From Rossellomorea marisflavi (GTDB taxonomy: Bacteria > Bacillota > Bacilli > Bacillales > Bacillaceae_B), in contig NZ_LGUE01000001.1 in the NCBI RefSeq assembly GCF_001274775.1, positions 900,334 to 964,333 of the forward strand: a DNA stretch of 64,000 nucleotides, in the 5' to 3' direction. The position numbers and the translations under genes are program-made. The notes beneath the pieces were generated by a model. The model had not been told where the DNA came from. It searched no databases and was given only the letters and a program-made list of their open reading frames with translations. Below, one piece after another: positions 17,399 through 27,804 of the stretch. The stretch's first letter is position 1, and every line of letters begins with the position of its first letter.

Positions 17399-18253
17399 AT
17401 GAAGTACTTTGTTGAAGTAGTCGGAAGCGGACCATCCCCCCTCATATTCCTGCCCGGGACGGGATGGGGAGGGAATGTCGGCCAGTCCATTGCAGAAGCG
17501 CTATCCAATTCCTACACGGTCCATATGATCGACCTGCCAGGTATCGGGAGGGGGGAAGGTCTTTCAGGAAGGATTTCCATGAAAGATGCAGCCGGCTGGG
17601 TGAAGGGATACATGGATGAACAGGGCTGGAAAAGCGCCGCCATCATCGGTCACTCATTGGGAGGCGCCATTGGCTTATCAACAGCATCCTTTCATCCGGA
17701 CCGGGTTGATAAACTGGTGCTCCTTGACATCGGATTTGCGCGGATTGAACGGTTTCCAGTCAGTATGTTCGGCACAACGGGATATTTCCTCCCTATCATC
17801 AGTGGGCTTCATCGCTTATTCGGACCAAGGTTTCTTGGACAGGATGGAGAGAAAAAAACAGATTCCAATGTGAAAACCGAAGAAGAAATGGTATCACTGA
17901 TCTCAAGCCTCGAACTCAACGATGATGCGTTCATTCGAAAAGCGATCCTTTCCATGCAGGAAGCTTCCCCGTCGGGAATCGGTCTTCTCCTGGCCCTTTA
18001 TCGATATCATATGCCAAAAGCAATGAAGGGATTGTCCACACCGACCCTCGTGTTATACGGAAACCGTGAAGGGAAAGAATCAAGGATCCAACGAAGGATA
18101 TTACGCCAGGTTTCAAAATATCAGAACCAGCATCCTTCATTCAAAGCACTCGTTGGTGGGCACTATGCCCATATGAGTGACGATCGTTCAATCGGGTACA
18201 TAAGGGATTTTTTATTCACTAGCGAACAAGTTCAGAAAAGTGAAATACGATGA
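17399..18253 (+). CDS. Alpha/beta-fold hydrolase
   Basis: A 284-residue cytoplasmic hydrolase. The oxyanion region FLPGTGWGG lies near residue 20, the nucleophile elbow GHSLGGAIG near residue 85, and the catalytic histidine in GGHYAHMSDD close to the C terminus; the acid is probably in LYGNREGKES. The ATG at 17399 follows GAAAGAGGGG by 8 bases. It has its own unit between two terminated operons. Substrate is unknown; the family includes esterases and lactonases. Confidence 0.85.
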   Translation: MKYFVEVVGSGPSPLIFLPGTGWGGNVGQSIAEALSNSYTVHMIDLPGIGRGEGLSGRISMKDAAGWVKGYMDEQGWKSAAIIGHSLGGAIGLSTASFHPDRVDKLVLLDIGFARIERFPVSMFGTTGYFLPIISGLHRLFGPRFLGQDGEKKTDSNVKTEEEMVSLISSLELNDDAFIRKAILSMQEASPSGIGLLLALYRYHMPKAMKGLSTPTLVLYGNREGKESRIQRRILRQVSKYQNQHPSFKALVGGHYAHMSDDRSIGYIRDFLFTSEQVQKSEIR

Positions 18254-18368
18254 AATCATGAATGGATTCTGATTTATGTAAGATAGATGATTCGATATCC
18301 TGCATCTATTCATAGAGCCAAACCACAGTGTTTGCGAACAATAACTTGGAAATACTCCCGAATGTTAG

Positions 18369-20503
<2,135 letters not shown>

Positions 20504-20520
20504 TCCTTTATCCATTACCA

Positions 20521-20547
20521 GCACCTCTACATAAGTAGGGGTGTTTT
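20521..20547 (+). terminator. Terminator of xpt-pbuX
   Basis: CACCTCTAC, ATAA loop, GTAGGGGTG and TTTTT. Confidence 0.88.
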
Positions 20548-20585
20548 TGTATGCATTCACACGACATAAACTTGTTCAGTAAAAA

Positions 20586-20599
20586 GGATAACGCTTACA
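20586..20599 (+). promoter_or_regulatory. Probable CcpA cre site before the acyl-CoA ligase
   Basis: Read on the minus strand the site is TGTAAGCGTTATCC, which fits 13 of 14 positions of the cre consensus TGWAARCGYTWNCW. It overlaps a possible -35 (TTACAA 20595-20600, with TAGATA at 20618-20623 after 17 bases), so CcpA binding would repress the ligase when sugar is abundant. Confidence 0.6.
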
Positions 20600-20681
20600 A
20601 GCGTAGAATCTATAGGATAGATATCCATCTGCGCATCGCATCATTCAAGCCCTGGAAAGAGGGCGATCGAGGGGGAAGACG

Positions 20682-22238
20682 ATGTACGCAACGACCGGAA
20701 CGATGTTTGATCAAAGTGTGGAGAATTACAGGAACCAGGAAGCGATCGTAGAGGTGAAAAGTGGACGGCGGATGACATACGGACAATGGCAGGAAAGAGT
20801 CCACCAGATGTGCAATGCACTTCAGGCAGAAGGAGTGAGGAAGGGGGACAGGGTTTCGACCTTTCTGTATAATACCGAGCTGCTCGCGACCGTTTATTTT
20901 GCCTGCGGGAAGATCGGGGCCATCATCAACCCGATCAACTTTCGACTGAATTCAGATGAACTGGCCTTCATCATGCATGACGCCGAACCAAAGGTGTTCC
21001 TATTTGAAGAAGCACTTCAAAACGTCGTGGAAGGGATAGCACCGGATTTCGGTCAAACCGTCTTCTGGTATGAAGGGGGGAATCCGCCTGCTTTTTCAAA
21101 GCGTGTGAGCGACATGGCCTTTTCGACTCAATTTGAAAAGGTGGAAGTGGATGAAAATGATCCGTATGCGATGATGTATACGAGTGGGACTACGGGAAGG
21201 CCGAAGGGAGTTCTTCATCGCCACCGTGATGTGATGGAACAGGCATTGATCCTGACGGGTGTCATGGGATACCGGTCGGCTGATGCGGGATTGGTCACGG
21301 CTCCGATGTTTCATTGTGCTGAACTCCACTGTGCCTTCGTACCGAGGGTACTCGCAGGCGCAAAGAACGTCATCCTTCACCAATTCAATCCAAAGGGCGT
21401 TCTAGAAACAATTGAACGGGAGGGAATTACGACTCTTTTTGCAGCTCCGACCATGTGGAGTATGATGCTCGAAGAGGGGACCTCCCACTATAACACCTCG
21501 AGTCTCCGTAATGGGCTCTATGGAGCGGCCCCCATGGCACCTAGTCTTGTAAGGAAACTTCACGATGAACTAAAGATCGAGCTGATACAGGCCTACGGAC
21601 AAACGGAGATGGGCCCGGCCATTGCGTTCCTTCTCCCCCATGAACAGCTTATCAAGGCAGGAGCGGCAGGAAAAGCGGCTTATCATCATGAGATACGGGT
21701 CGTTAAACCAGAGACGACGGGCCCGGCAGAACCGGAGGATGTCTGTGCGGTGGGTGAAATTGGTGAAATCATCGTGAAGGGGTCGTGCACGATGATCGGG
21801 TACCATGGTCGATCGGAAGCAACAGAACACGCTTTATATAAAGGATGGTATCACACCGGAGACCTTGGGTATGTTGACGGTGAAGGATACCTTTATATCG
21901 CCGACCGAATCGACGATATGATCATTTCCGGAGGGGAAAATATCTATCCAAGGGAAGTCGAGGATGCCTTGCATGCCCATGAGGGAGTAGGGGATGTCGC
22001 GGTCCTTGGAACACCGGATGAAAAATGGGGGGAAGTGGTCACGGCTGTCATTGTCCCTAAGTCGAACACGTTGACGGCTCAAGAATTGGATGACTATTTG
22101 AAGAATGGGAAGGTTCTTGCTGGCTATAAACGCCCACGGAACTATCGCTTCACCCCGTCACTTCCACGGAACGCCAGTGGGAAGATCCAAAAATTCTTGT
22201 TGAAAGAGACCCTGTCAAATGAGATACACACTAATTAA
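20682..22238 (+). CDS. Fatty acyl-CoA ligase (ANL superfamily)
   Basis: A 518-residue acyl-adenylate/CoA ligase. The P-loop-like motif is MMYTSGTTGRPKG (near residue 165), the A5 motif YGQTEMGP near 305, and the hinge GWYHTGDLGYVDGEGYLY near 390 followed by DRIDDMIISGGENIYP; the A10 lysine is in NASGKIQK. This pattern fits long- or medium-chain fatty acyl-CoA synthetases of the LcfB/FadD type. The start ATG follows GGGGGAAG. A probable cre site lies 80 bases upstream, in line with carbon-catabolite control of fatty acid use. The acyl chain preference is not visible. Confidence 0.88.
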   Translation: MYATTGTMFDQSVENYRNQEAIVEVKSGRRMTYGQWQERVHQMCNALQAEGVRKGDRVSTFLYNTELLATVYFACGKIGAIINPINFRLNSDELAFIMHDAEPKVFLFEEALQNVVEGIAPDFGQTVFWYEGGNPPAFSKRVSDMAFSTQFEKVEVDENDPYAMMYTSGTTGRPKGVLHRHRDVMEQALILTGVMGYRSADAGLVTAPMFHCAELHCAFVPRVLAGAKNVILHQFNPKGVLETIEREGITTLFAAPTMWSMMLEEGTSHYNTSSLRNGLYGAAPMAPSLVRKLHDELKIELIQAYGQTEMGPAIAFLLPHEQLIKAGAAGKAAYHHEIRVVKPETTGPAEPEDVCAVGEIGEIIVKGSCTMIGYHGRSEATEHALYKGWYHTGDLGYVDGEGYLYIADRIDDMIISGGENIYPREVEDALHAHEGVGDVAVLGTPDEKWGEVVTAVIVPKSNTLTAQELDDYLKNGKVLAGYKRPRNYRFTPSLPRNASGKIQKFLLKETLSNEIHTN

Positions 22239-22281
22239 AACTATAATAATATTATGTTAACCAATATCGAATTCCATCATC

Positions 22282-22323
22282 CTTTCAATACATGATACAA
22301 TGAAATGTATCATGTATTGAAAG
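22282..22323. repeat. Perfect 42-bp palindrome (18-bp arms)
   Basis: CTTTCAATACATGATACA, a 6-base centre ATGAAA, and its exact complement. It ends 12 bases before the VOC gene start and includes part of that gene's ribosome binding region (GAAAG). There is no U-run, so it looks like an operator or an RNA hairpin that hides the ribosome site, not a terminator. Confidence 0.9.
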
Positions 22324-22335
22324 AAGTGAATAAAT

Positions 22336-22725
22336 ATGATCACCTACCAGAGTCTTCACCATGTCAGTTTGGCCGTGACCGATCTCGAAAGGTCCAAGAA
22401 GTTCTACAAGGATGTCCTGTGCCTGGAAGAGACCGAACGTCCGGAGTTTGGCTTTCCAGGTGCTTGGTACGCCATAGGGAACCAGCAGCTCCATTTGATT
22501 GTCCATCCGACCTCTCAAACGATAAGGGAAGAGAAAGTGCTATCGAGTAGGGAAGGCCATTTTGCCCTGAGGGTGGACGATTACGACAGAACCTCGACAT
22601 GGCTCAAGGAACACGGAGTTGAAATCCTGGAAAAACCTCAATCAAAAAGCGGATTTGCCCAGATCTTTTGTCAAGATCCCGATGGTAATCTGATTGAATT
22701 GAATGTAGATCAAAACGATTTATAG
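22336..22725 (+). CDS. VOC (glyoxalase/dioxygenase fold) family protein
   Basis: A 129-residue protein with the two beta-alpha-beta-beta-beta modules of the vicinal oxygen chelate fold. Metal-ligand positions are His9 (YQSLHHVSLAVTDLERSKKF, first or second His), the central His (QQLHLIVHPT) and the C-terminal Glu (DPDGNLIELN). Members include glyoxalase I, fosfomycin-resistance thiol transferases and extradiol dioxygenases; nothing here picks one. It is a single-gene unit with a striking palindrome at its 5' end and a terminator behind. Confidence 0.87.
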   Translation: MITYQSLHHVSLAVTDLERSKKFYKDVLCLEETERPEFGFPGAWYAIGNQQLHLIVHPTSQTIREEKVLSSREGHFALRVDDYDRTSTWLKEHGVEILEKPQSKSGFAQIFCQDPDGNLIELNVDQNDL

Positions 22726-22734
22726 ACAAAGCCT

Positions 22735-22768
22735 GAGAACCCTCTCATGATGGGGTTCTTTTTTTTGG
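22735..22768 (+). terminator. Terminator of the VOC gene
   Basis: AGAACCC, loop, GGGGTTCT, then eight T. Confidence 0.88.
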
Positions 22769-23002
22769 TTCAGCAATTCTTCGGTTCTTGGTACAACTCG
22801 TGAAAATCCATATTTAGATCGAATCCGGTCTAATGGGCTTTTATAAAACATGTAATAAATTCTAACATAAACTGTGTGCTTATTTCCGAATAATTAGACA
22901 CATCTATCCAATTAATGTTACGGTATTTAAGTGGAGTTCCGAAATTCGACAAATACAGCGTTGATTTTCGGTTGCTTTCAAAATAATAAAGGAGGATGAG
23001 AT

Positions 23003-23656
23003 ATGGAAAGATGGATAACGTTTCTTGATGTCAACGGTGCACGAATCGTAGATTTGACAATCGAACATGCGCTTCTTGTTGGATTGGCGATCCTCGTTGC
23101 TCTACTTATCGGCATCCCTTTAGGCATCTATTTGACGACCAATGATTATTTAGCAGAAACGATTCTTCAGGTCGCATCGGTCATGCTGACCATCCCGAGT
23201 ATTGCATTATTTGGAGTCATGATTCCCATTTTTTCGATTATTAATCAGGGGATCGGATTTGTCCCCGCATTTGTTGCCCTCGTATTATATTCCCAATTGC
23301 CCATCATCCGTAATACATATACGGCGATTAAAAATGTAAGTCCCCAGATGCGTGACGCCGCCAAAGGGCTGGGCATGAAAACGCATCAACGACTATTCAA
23401 AGTGGAAATCCCCAATGCTTTCCCTCTTATCATGGCTGGAATCAGGACGGCAGTTGTCATGAATATCGGAATCGGAGTGATAGCGGCTTATATTGGTGCA
23501 GGTGGATTAGGGGTGCTTATTACTCAGGGGATCTCCCGCGGTGACAACTACCTGATCATCAGTGGATCGATTGCTGTTGCCATCCTTGCCATGATTGCCG
23601 ATGGGATCCTGATGTACATCCAAAAACGATTTACACCTAAAAGCATATCTAATTGA
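23003..23656 (+). CDS. Osmoprotectant ABC transporter permease (OpuCB/OpuBB-like)
   Basis: A 217-residue permease with five or six membrane segments and the binding-protein-dependent transport motif AAKGLGMKTHQRLFKVEIPNA-type EAA loop near residue 120. It resembles OpuBB/OpuCB and E. coli YehW. The ATG follows AAAGGAGGATGAGAT. It is the first gene of a four-gene importer for compatible solutes such as choline, carnitine or glycine betaine. Confidence 0.88.
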   Translation: MERWITFLDVNGARIVDLTIEHALLVGLAILVALLIGIPLGIYLTTNDYLAETILQVASVMLTIPSIALFGVMIPIFSIINQGIGFVPAFVALVLYSQLPIIRNTYTAIKNVSPQMRDAAKGLGMKTHQRLFKVEIPNAFPLIMAGIRTAVVMNIGIGVIAAYIGAGGLGVLITQGISRGDNYLIISGSIAVAILAMIADGILMYIQKRFTPKSISN

Positions 23657-23672
23657 AGGGAAAGTGGACCGA

Positions 23673-24665
23673 ATGATCAAATTTGACCAAATTACGAAAA
23701 CGTATGAAGGTAGTGTGACAGCTATCAATAAGGTCGATTTCAATGTAGATGAAGGCCATATCGTTGTGTTGCTGGGCCCATCCGGATGCGGAAAGACCAC
23801 GCTCCTCCGAATGGTCAATCGCCTTGAGTCGATTTCAGAAGGAAAGATCTACATCAACGGTCAAGATTCCAGTGAACTGAATCCTATTGAACTAAGAAGG
23901 AAAATCGGGTACGTGATTCAAAGCAATGGACTTTTCCCTAATCTTACAATCGAAGAGAACGTCATGATCGTTCCTGATATGCTGGGCTGGAGTAAAGCAC
24001 AAAAACGTGAGCGGTTCAATGAGCTCATGGATATGATCGGACTGGACCCCGACAAATACAGGAAGCGGTATCCTCATGAACTCTCGGGAGGACAGCAACA
24101 AAGAATCGGTGTTATTCGGGCACTCGCTGCAGATCCACCCGTCATGCTCATGGATGAACCTTTCGGGGCACTTGATCCGATCATACGTGAGAAGATTCAG
24201 GATGAATTCCTACAAATTCAGCGGAAGGTAAAGAAGACGATTCTCTTTGTCAGTCATGATATTGATGAAGCTATTAAAATGGCTGATCGAATCGTTCTAT
24301 TAAAAGGCGGGGAAATCATGCAATATGATTCTCCTTCAGAAATGCTCGTACGCCCCAAAAATGAATTTGTGTATGAATTCTTTGGGAAAGACAGGGCCAT
24401 CAAAAGTCTCAGTCTCCACACGATCAAAGACTTGAAAAAAATCATCGGACTCGTGGATATAGATGATAGCATTCAGGATACGAAAACGATTCACGTCGGG
24501 AACGATCTCCGCAATACCCTGTCCATGCTCTTGAATCAGGAAGCGGATCAAGTGATTGTCCTTGATGATAATGGAAATCGCTTAGGGGCAATTACAATTG
24601 ATCGGGTCCAACAATATTTGCATTATGAGATAAAAGGTAAATCGATTCCTATGGAGGAAAGGTGA
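23673..24665 (+). CDS. Osmoprotectant ABC transporter ATP-binding protein (OpuCA/OpuBA-like)
   Basis: ABC ATPase of the QAT family. Walker A is GPSGCGKTT (near residue 38), signature LSGGQQQRIG (near 135), Walker B VMLMDEPFGALDP and switch His in FVSHDIDEA. A C-terminal part of about 80 residues (from SLHTIKDLKKI) looks like a degenerate CBS module, used in OpuA-type systems to sense ionic strength. ATG 23673 is preferred over GTG 23664, which lies too close to GAAGGG. Second gene of the importer. Confidence 0.9.
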   Translation: MIKFDQITKTYEGSVTAINKVDFNVDEGHIVVLLGPSGCGKTTLLRMVNRLESISEGKIYINGQDSSELNPIELRRKIGYVIQSNGLFPNLTIEENVMIVPDMLGWSKAQKRERFNELMDMIGLDPDKYRKRYPHELSGGQQQRIGVIRALAADPPVMLMDEPFGALDPIIREKIQDEFLQIQRKVKKTILFVSHDIDEAIKMADRIVLLKGGEIMQYDSPSEMLVRPKNEFVYEFFGKDRAIKSLSLHTIKDLKKIIGLVDIDDSIQDTKTIHVGNDLRNTLSMLLNQEADQVIVLDDNGNRLGAITIDRVQQYLHYEIKGKSIPMEER

Positions 24666-24669
24666 TACG

Positions 24670-25407
24670 ATGAAAAGAAAAAAACTGACGAGCCTCATCG
24701 TACGCTGCATCCTGTATGCTCTGGTGGCCCTGTTTCTTTTCTGGTCCATCAGAAATCATTATTATGATTACATCTTTACAAACAGCAGTACGTTTTTACT
24801 TCTTGTTAGACAGCATATCTCACTCGTGCTTGTTTCTTCTCTTTTGGCAATCGTCATCGCTGTCCCGATGGGGATCCTCATTACGAGGAAGTCATTTAGG
24901 AGGGCGGAATGGGTCGTGTCCAATACGGTCAATTTCGGTCAGACGATACCTAGCCTAGCCGTCCTGGCATTAATGATCAGCATATTGGGGATCGGTTTCA
25001 AAACAGCCGTATTTGCTCTTTTCATTTATTCTTTGTTACCGATATACCGGAATACGGTCGCAGGAATCGATTCAATCGATGAAAATCTTCTAGATGCTGC
25101 CAAAGGTATGGGAATGACCCGCGTACAAATTTTACTTAAAATCGAATTGCCCAATGCTGCCTATTCGATCCTTGCAGGAGTCCGGACGGCCATTGTTCTG
25201 AACATCGGAACGGCAGCCCTTGCTTATGTAGTCGGGGGAGGCGGACTGGGTGTCTGGATTTTCACAGGCATACAGCTCTTTGATAATGGCTACCTTATCT
25301 CTGGTGCCATACCGGTTACGCTACTGGCTGTCGGAGTCGACTTTGGGTTGAGGGTCCTTGAAAGCAAAATGATATCAAAAGGGATAAAGGCAACAGTAGA
25401 ATCGTAA
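24670..25407 (+). CDS. Osmoprotectant ABC transporter permease (OpuCD/OpuBD-like)
   Basis: Second integral membrane subunit, 245 residues, about six membrane spans starting with LIVRCILYALVALFLFWSI. The EAA-loop DAAKGMGMTRVQILLKIELP near residue 140 contacts the ATPase, and the C-terminal GGGGLGVWIFTGIQLFDNG is typical of choline/betaine permeases. It starts 4 bases after the ATPase stop, preceded by GGAGGAAAGG. Confidence 0.89.
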   Translation: MKRKKLTSLIVRCILYALVALFLFWSIRNHYYDYIFTNSSTFLLLVRQHISLVLVSSLLAIVIAVPMGILITRKSFRRAEWVVSNTVNFGQTIPSLAVLALMISILGIGFKTAVFALFIYSLLPIYRNTVAGIDSIDENLLDAAKGMGMTRVQILLKIELPNAAYSILAGVRTAIVLNIGTAALAYVVGGGGLGVWIFTGIQLFDNGYLISGAIPVTLLAVGVDFGLRVLESKMISKGIKATVES

Positions 25408-25421
25408 TGATCGGAGGGAAG

Positions 25422-26336
25422 ATGATGGTGAAGAAAAAATGGTTAGGCATGGTAGTCATGATGTCACTTACCTTGATCCTCTCGTCTTGTTCTTCTATCG
25501 GTGTCGGGGAAAAGAGAATTTCTGTCGGAGGGAAAAACTTCACTGAACAATATATCCTTTCGGAAATGACGGCATTTCTATTAGAAGATGAAGGCTTTAA
25601 GGTAAAACAGATGAATAATCTTGGTAGTACAGTTGTAAGGAAAGCGTTGGAAAATAATCAGGTTGACCTCATGTGGGAATACACCGGTACCGCCTTGATC
25701 ACCTATATGGGGCAAAATCCTATAGCAGATCCCGACAAAACCTTTGAGAAAGTCAAAGATCTTGATGCAAAAAATAACATCCATTGGATGAATATGTCAA
25801 AAGTCAATAATACGTATGCGCTGGCCATGACAAAAGAAAAGGCGGATGAACTCGACATCCATTCGATCAGTGATCTTGGAGATTATATCAGCGCTCACCC
25901 GGATGAGCTCACGATTGCATCGGATGCAGAATTCGCCAATCGGAAGGATGGTCTTCCTGGTGTGGAAGAAAAATATGGATTTGATTTCGGCGCACAAAAC
26001 ATCAAACAGATGGATATCGGACTGACCCAAAGGGCACTTGATAAAGGCCAGGTCGACGTTTCCGTTGCATTTGAAACGGATGCGACGATCCGTGCATATG
26101 GTCTCGTGACACTTGAAGATGATAAACAATTCTTCCCTCCTTACCGTGCAGCGGTAAGTGTGAATAAAGAAGTATTGAAAAAGTACCCCGAGGTCGAAGA
26201 GATAACCGGACGACTTGCTGAAAAGCTAGATAGTGAGATCATGCGTGAGCTCAATTATAAAGTGGACATTGAAGGGAACAGTGTATCAGTCGTTGCGTAT
26301 GAATGGCTCGTGGACAATGGCATGATTGAAGAATGA
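25422..26336 (+). CDS. Osmoprotectant-binding lipoprotein (OpuCC/OpuBC-like)
   Basis: Extracytoplasmic solute receptor anchored as a lipoprotein: positively charged MMVKKKW, hydrophobic core, lipobox LILSSC with the modified Cys at about residue 23. The mature protein opens with ISVGGKNFTEQYILSEM, the OpuAC/ProX fold signature. GGAGGG stands 4 bases before the ATGATG at 25422, making this start better than ATG 25407. It is the last gene before a strong terminator; in B. subtilis OpuC the receptor gene precedes the second permease, so the order here differs. Confidence 0.91.
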   Translation: MMVKKKWLGMVVMMSLTLILSSCSSIGVGEKRISVGGKNFTEQYILSEMTAFLLEDEGFKVKQMNNLGSTVVRKALENNQVDLMWEYTGTALITYMGQNPIADPDKTFEKVKDLDAKNNIHWMNMSKVNNTYALAMTKEKADELDIHSISDLGDYISAHPDELTIASDAEFANRKDGLPGVEEKYGFDFGAQNIKQMDIGLTQRALDKGQVDVSVAFETDATIRAYGLVTLEDDKQFFPPYRAAVSVNKEVLKKYPEVEEITGRLAEKLDSEIMRELNYKVDIEGNSVSVVAYEWLVDNGMIEE

Positions 26337-26372
26337 AAACAGCTCCTGTGCCTTGGCACAGGAGCTGTTTTT
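26335..26372. terminator. Strong bidirectional terminator
   Basis: AAAACAGCTCCTGTGCC, TT, and its exact complement followed by TTTTT; a 17-bp stem serving the importer operon and probably the convergent membrane gene, whose stop lies within its right edge. Confidence 0.93.
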
Positions 26373-26913
26373 AACGAACGATGGTGTCACGCGCGGCAAT
26401 GAAATCACACACCCATTTAATCACCAGTCCGACAATGAACAATAGAACGAAGGATGAGAAAGGATTCCAGTGATGGAGCTCATAAAACTGAAAATGGACG
26501 AAAATCGGCATGCCTATGAGTCCGATCAACGCACTGACCAGTAATAAAGTGATCAGATAAGCTTTCCACTTGGTAAAGTACTGATAGATCAAAGCATATA
26601 CCACTGGAATCGTTATAAAATCTACGGCATTGAAACTTTCAAGGAATCCGATGAACTGATAGGGATAGCTCCAATAGCCGAAGTAGTTGCCAATTTCGTT
26701 CACAAGGGCAACCAGGAAGAAAGAAAATAGCAGGCAAAACGCACTCATGATAAAACGGGATCGGTCGATTAACACGATGAACACCAGAAAGAACAAGAGG
26801 TTTATGATGACAATAAACCACCAGTGTCCGCTGAACAGGTTGTCTTCCCTCCAGTAGGCCATTTCGGTCTGCATAAGGTGGTGCCGTGCTTCATTGACTG
26901 TATGCAAGGTCAT
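26371..26913 (-). CDS. CBO0543-like polytopic membrane protein
   Basis: A 180-residue membrane protein with about five hydrophobic segments (beginning WWFIVIINLLFFLVFIVL near residue 31). The GNYFGYWSYPYQF region and the W/Y-rich loops are like CBO0543-family proteins, which are common in spore-formers and have no known function. The ATG follows AAAAAGGAGTAATCAG. It converges on the osmoprotectant operon; no partner gene is apparent. Confidence 0.75.
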   Translation of the reverse strand: MTLHTVNEARHHLMQTEMAYWREDNLFSGHWWFIVIINLLFFLVFIVLIDRSRFIMSAFCLLFSFFLVALVNEIGNYFGYWSYPYQFIGFLESFNAVDFITIPVVYALIYQYFTKWKAYLITLLLVSALIGLIGMPIFVHFQFYELHHWNPFSSFVLLFIVGLVIKWVCDFIAARDTIVR

Positions 26914-26988
26914 CCTGATTACTCCTTTTTAGGAGTATCATGCACCTTAACGCTAGCAATTATACGAAATCAAGCGTAATCAATCTGA

Positions 26989-27020
26989 AAAGCGGGTCCC
27001 TGTGAGAGGTTTCCCGCTTT
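26989..27020 (-). terminator. Terminator of the YusW-like gene
   Basis: On the minus strand AAAGCGGG, loop, CCCGCTTT followed by TCAG; located just after the stop. Confidence 0.7.
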
Positions 27021-27024
27021 CCGA

Positions 27025-27510
27025 TTATTGCTTCATGTCTTTGTATTCTTTTTCAGTGCCGTCAGGGAATGTCACTTCAAGTTCGAACTTTTCGTAATCA
27101 TCCTTCAGAGAGAAGGTATCCTTCACTTGCTTCATGACGTCTTCATCAGAAGTATCTTTGTCAAAGTCAAGCTTCTCAAGCATAGGCGTAATCTTATCCA
27201 TGGCTTTATCGCCTGAAAGCTTTTCGTCATTCATGTCGTCCTGGAAGCTCGCTTCCATTCCATCTTCATCGTTATCGTAATCCACTTCATAATCCTGATG
27301 ATCGGCATAGTCCACATCAAGATCGAAGCTTGTGAAGGCGAATTTGTTATCCTGTGACGTATCAGTCATAGAATCATTTGAGGTATCTTTATTGGCGCTC
27401 TCATTTTCCTTGGGCGCATCTTTCGGCGGATCCTTGACTTCATCATTACTGCAACCAAACAGTAGAAGTGAGGCAGCGAATGCTGGTATGACAGCAGTTT
27501 TTAATTTCAT
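27025..27510 (-). CDS. YusW family lipoprotein
   Basis: A 161-residue secreted lipoprotein: signal MKLKTAVIPAFAASLLLFGC with the lipobox Cys at residue 20, a low-complexity acidic/Lys/Ser linker to about residue 55, then a YusW-like domain (FTSFDLDVDYADHQDYEVDY, and LEKLDFDKDTSDEDVMKQV). The domain is two-fold repetitive and very acidic. Function is unknown; outer-surface location is clear from the signal. It is divergent from pbuE. Confidence 0.85.
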   Translation of the reverse strand: MKLKTAVIPAFAASLLLFGCSNDEVKDPPKDAPKENESANKDTSNDSMTDTSQDNKFAFTSFDLDVDYADHQDYEVDYDNDEDGMEASFQDDMNDEKLSGDKAMDKITPMLEKLDFDKDTSDEDVMKQVKDTFSLKDDYEKFELEVTFPDGTEKEYKDMKQ

Positions 27511-27605
27511 GATCTTCTTCCTCCATTCGATGAGTTTCTCTTAGTATACCCTGATGTGGAATCGTGAATCCCCGATCGTAAGCTTTCGTGCTTTTGTACC
27601 ATGGG

Positions 27606-27634
27606 TTGAAAGAGTGAAGGGAGTATGCTACTAT
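27606..27634 (+). promoter_or_regulatory. Promoter of pbuE
   Basis: TTGAAA (27606-27611), 17 bases, TACTAT (27629-27634), 20 bases before the adenine aptamer. Confidence 0.65.
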
Positions 27635-27653
27635 ATCCTAGGAAAATAAATAC

Positions 27654-27716
27654 GTTGTATAACCTCAATAATATGGTTTGAGGGTCTCTACCAGGAACCG
27701 ATAAATCCTGATTACA
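27654..27716 (+). promoter_or_regulatory. Adenine riboswitch
   Basis: Purine aptamer almost identical to that of B. subtilis pbuE: TTGTATAACCTCAATAATAT, GGTTTGAGGGTCTCTACC, and CCTGATTACAA. The specificity base is T (GATTAC), so adenine is the ligand. Its 3' strand is also the 5' arm of the terminator at 27703-27752, so ligand binding should turn transcription on. Confidence 0.97.
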
Positions 27717-27752
27717 AAATTCTTTGCCTTTCATTTTGTAATCAGGATTTTT
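27703..27752 (+). terminator. Adenine riboswitch terminator
   Basis: AAATCCTGATTACAAAAT, a 12-base loop and the exact complement followed by TTTTTT; an 18-bp stem that competes with aptamer helices P1 and P3. Confidence 0.95.
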
Positions 27753-27804
27753 TGTGCTGTCATTTTCTGTGCAAAATGGAAGGCGTACAGAAAGGTGAAG
27801 GAAT

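Noticed and set aside
18331-18366. Possible PurR boxes (GCGAACAAT and CCCGAATGTT) upstream of the xpt promoter
   Set aside because: Both half-sites point the same way, whereas PurR control regions have boxes in opposite orientation; too weak to annotate.
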